From CAZMGV01 sp964621525 [NCBI: uncultured bacterium] (GTDB lineage Bacteria; JAGRBM01): 64,000 bases of DNA. A model generated the notes under the pieces. The model was given only the letters and a program-made list of their open reading frames with translations, was not told the origin of the DNA and did no database searches. Position numbers and translations under genes: made by a program. Positions 62,225 to 64,000 of the stretch are shown here, piece after piece. The DNA is taken from NCBI GenBank assembly GCA_964621525.1, contig CAZUMS010000004.1:62001-126000 (forward strand). Reading direction: 5' to 3'. Position 1 is the stretch's first letter. Each line of letters begins with the position of its first letter.

Positions 62225-64000
62225 ATGAGCGCTGCATCGCCTTTCTCCAGAACACTTCACAACGATTCAGACACCTCACGAAAACGGGTTTTCCAAGCAA
62301 GGCACTGGCTGACGGCCGTCTGCCTCTCGATCGCCGTACTGACCGGGGCCTGCAGCAGCGATAACACTCACGAGCCGGTTCCGCGGACCGCGTTCGAACT
62401 GACAGCCCTGACCCCGGCTTCCGGCGCCTTCGGCCAGAAAATCGTTTTCACCTTCGAGGGCCTGACCGGCGAGGAAGAAGAGCTGGTTGCAAAATTCTCG
62501 GTGGACGGCGAGGTTCTCCGCGTCCCGCTGCTGTCAGGACCGGAACAGGAACTGTGGACGGTGGCACCGGTGCTGGTTTCCGGGGATGTCACGGTGACCG
62601 TCGAGGAAAACGGCGCCGAGAGCAACAGCCTGCCGTTTACCGCGACCGCCGCCGAAGATCCGACGCCCGGCACGGCGGGCAACGAACCCGATGCGATGTT
62701 CCAGGTCCTGGCGGAGCTGGCCTATCAGGCCGATCACGAGCTGGGCATCGGGTATTACCCTTTCCTGGTATCGGCGGGATTTGGCGACGAGGCCGGCGAC
62801 ATCTCCGATGCGCTGCTCGCCCTGTCGGAAGCGCTCGAGGACATTTTCGGCGAGGAATACCTGGGGCAGCTTACCGAAGAGCAGTGGGCCGTGGTCGACG
62901 GGCTGATCGGCAGCGAGAGCGGACTGTCAGTGCACGAGGCCCTGACGGAAGCAGCCGAACTTCTCTCGCACTCGTCGACCGGCGAGGCCCTCTATAACAT
63001 CGCCACCGTCACCAACAAGATCGCCGACCTGATCGACACGCTGAATATTATCGACACAGCCCTGCAGGTGGCGATTCCCCTCGCCGCACTGGCCGATCCG
63101 TCGGGAAGTATCGTGGCCTCGGCGACGCTGGCCCGCGAGATCCTCGGCCGGGTGATCGGCATCCTCGAAGCCGTACAGGTGATTCTGGAGAACGCCCCCA
63201 GTGCGGTGGTCGAGAACAGTCTGGTCATCAAGTCCCAGTTTCCCGATTACTACATCAACAACCACCTCCAGAACGGGCCGAGCCCGGCATGCCTGCTCAT
63301 TTCCCAGGGTATCGCCGCCGGAGGCGCCGTGGACCTGGACAACCGTTTCGCACCCGGCTTCGGCGAGCTCGCCAACAAGGATCTTCCGGAAGCCCTGGGG
63401 CCCATCATGGCGATCCTGAGCCTGATCGACGCCCCCTACCTGAAAGCCGAGGAGATCGATGTCCCCATCACGCTGCGGGTTACCGACGGCAATGCGAATG
63501 CGATCAGCGTCGTCGAGGGAGCCTTCGCCACCGCCACCTACGTGTACGGCGAGGAACCCGCCCTGATCCAGGTCCAGATCTACCCCAATCTCGACATCGT
63601 GCGCGACGACTGTACGGAAGCGATCATTCGCGGTCATTCCTGCATCCAGCGCGACGAGGCCGACATCCTGCGGCAGGTCGAGGTTCTGGACAAACCCCGC
63701 ATCGATTCCGTGACACCGGCGCAGGCGTTTCTGGGCCAGAATCTCGTGGTCGAGGGCAGCTGCATGGCCGCCGTCAACCTGAATTTCCAGGAGGTTTACT
63801 TCACCGGCGTCGACACGGACGACGGAGAGATCCTCGATGATTTCCTCTTCGACTACGGCTTTTCCGGCTTCTCCCTTGAGGTTCCGGACGGTGTCAGCGG
63901 AAATCTCTACTTCGAGATCAACGGCCTCGCGAGCAATGAATTCGAAATCGAAATCCGGAACCCGGTCGCCTTCAACGTGCCTCCCTCGGCCCTGATCGGC
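62225..64000 (+). CDS. Large lipoprotein with TIG/IPT-like domains, 3' end cut
   Basis: 592 residues are visible and the frame is open to the window edge. The signal ends IAVLTGACSS, a lipobox preceded by an unusually long N-terminal region of about 28 residues. Just after it comes LTALTPASGAFGQKIVFTFEG, and near residue 490 RIDSVTPAQAFLGQNLVVEGS, both IPT/TIG-like beginnings, so the protein has beta-sandwich ends around a helical middle (about 150-330) containing LADPSGSIVASATLARE. It is probably displayed on the outer membrane or cell surface. I do not recognise the whole protein. Confidence 0.8.
   Translation, partial: MSAASPFSRTLHNDSDTSRKRVFQARHWLTAVCLSIAVLTGACSSDNTHEPVPRTAFELTALTPASGAFGQKIVFTFEGLTGEEEELVAKFSVDGEVLRVPLLSGPEQELWTVAPVLVSGDVTVTVEENGAESNSLPFTATAAEDPTPGTAGNEPDAMFQVLAELAYQADHELGIGYYPFLVSAGFGDEAGDISDALLALSEALEDIFGEEYLGQLTEEQWAVVDGLIGSESGLSVHEALTEAAELLSHSSTGEALYNIATVTNKIADLIDTLNIIDTALQVAIPLAALADPSGSIVASATLAREILGRVIGILEAVQVILENAPSAVVENSLVIKSQFPDYYINNHLQNGPSPACLLISQGIAAGGAVDLDNRFAPGFGELANKDLPEALGPIMAILSLIDAPYLKAEEIDVPITLRVTDGNANAISVVEGAFATATYVYGEEPALIQVQIYPNLDIVRDDCTEAIIRGHSCIQRDEADILRQVEVLDKPRIDSVTPAQAFLGQNLVVEGSCMAAVNLNFQEVYFTGVDTDDGEILDDFLFDYGFSGFSLEVPDGVSGNLYFEINGLASNEFEIEIRNPVAFNVPPSALIG

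Overview
The window is dense, GC-rich bacterial chromosome with many GTG starts and short or overlapping gene junctions. An OmpA-type lipoprotein, an outer-membrane porin, an ExbB/ExbD motor and several Sec/lipobox exports point to a Gram-negative, double-membraned cell. The hopanoid-type squalene genes (hpnC-hpnD-hpnE), acyl-CoA metabolism genes, PilZ and cyclic-nucleotide-binding proteins, and unfamiliar lipoproteins fit a deltaproteobacterial-grade lineage (Myxococcota/Desulfobacterota or relatives). That placement is inference; no rRNA or tRNA gene was seen to fix it.

Left part (1-11.3 kb, almost all minus strand): a trehalose locus (GH15 enzyme, fused OtsA-OtsB, exported hydrolase) followed by a truncated exported protein at the window edge; then mscL, an OmpA-family lipoprotein, a crotonase, an ExoD-family membrane protein, an unknown lipoprotein and a family 2 glycosyltransferase. 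11.4-20 kb: scpA-scpB, an unknown membrane protein, class I FBP aldolase with a strong terminator, a LON-domain protein, an EamA transporter, dksA with a clear promoter, and a NagZ-like glycosidase. 19.6-25.9 kb: AlkC-like repair protein, TenI/ThiE-like protein, thiG, acyl-CoA dehydrogenase, crotonase, a metallo-beta-lactamase-fold protein with an altered metal motif, and an SDR lacking the usual catalytic lysine.

25.9-36.6 kb: a three-gene signalling operon (GAF-like, PilZ, TPR plus two cyclic-nucleotide domains), a second copy of the exported family seen at the left edge, thiC behind a TPP riboswitch, rlmB, recA, an AT-rich regulatory stretch with repeated TAGAC motifs, and two small genes that look like detached regulator domains. 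36.5-41.1 kb: a fatty acid desaturase next to hpnE-hpnD-hpnC, with a decayed copy of the hpnE 3' end on its other side. 41.2-46.6 kb: exbD-exbD-exbB, two exported proteins of unknown role and a porin. 46.9-55.7 kb: radical SAM protein, GMC oxidoreductase with an orphan partner, a von Willebrand A lipoprotein, an extradiol-dioxygenase-family protein, a MaoC-like protein and an MBL hydrolase behind a perfect 18-bp palindrome.

55.8-64 kb: an accessory patch with a Mu gp27-like gene and a DUF559 nuclease-like gene embedded in REP-like palindromic repeats, then an FMN reductase, O-methyltransferase, small unknowns, a nitroreductase, DoxX and a large TIG-type lipoprotein running off the right edge. 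The most unusual features are the DUF559 gene wrapped in REP-like repeats, the hpnE remnant, the split regulator pair with its TAGAC array, and the two-member exported family.
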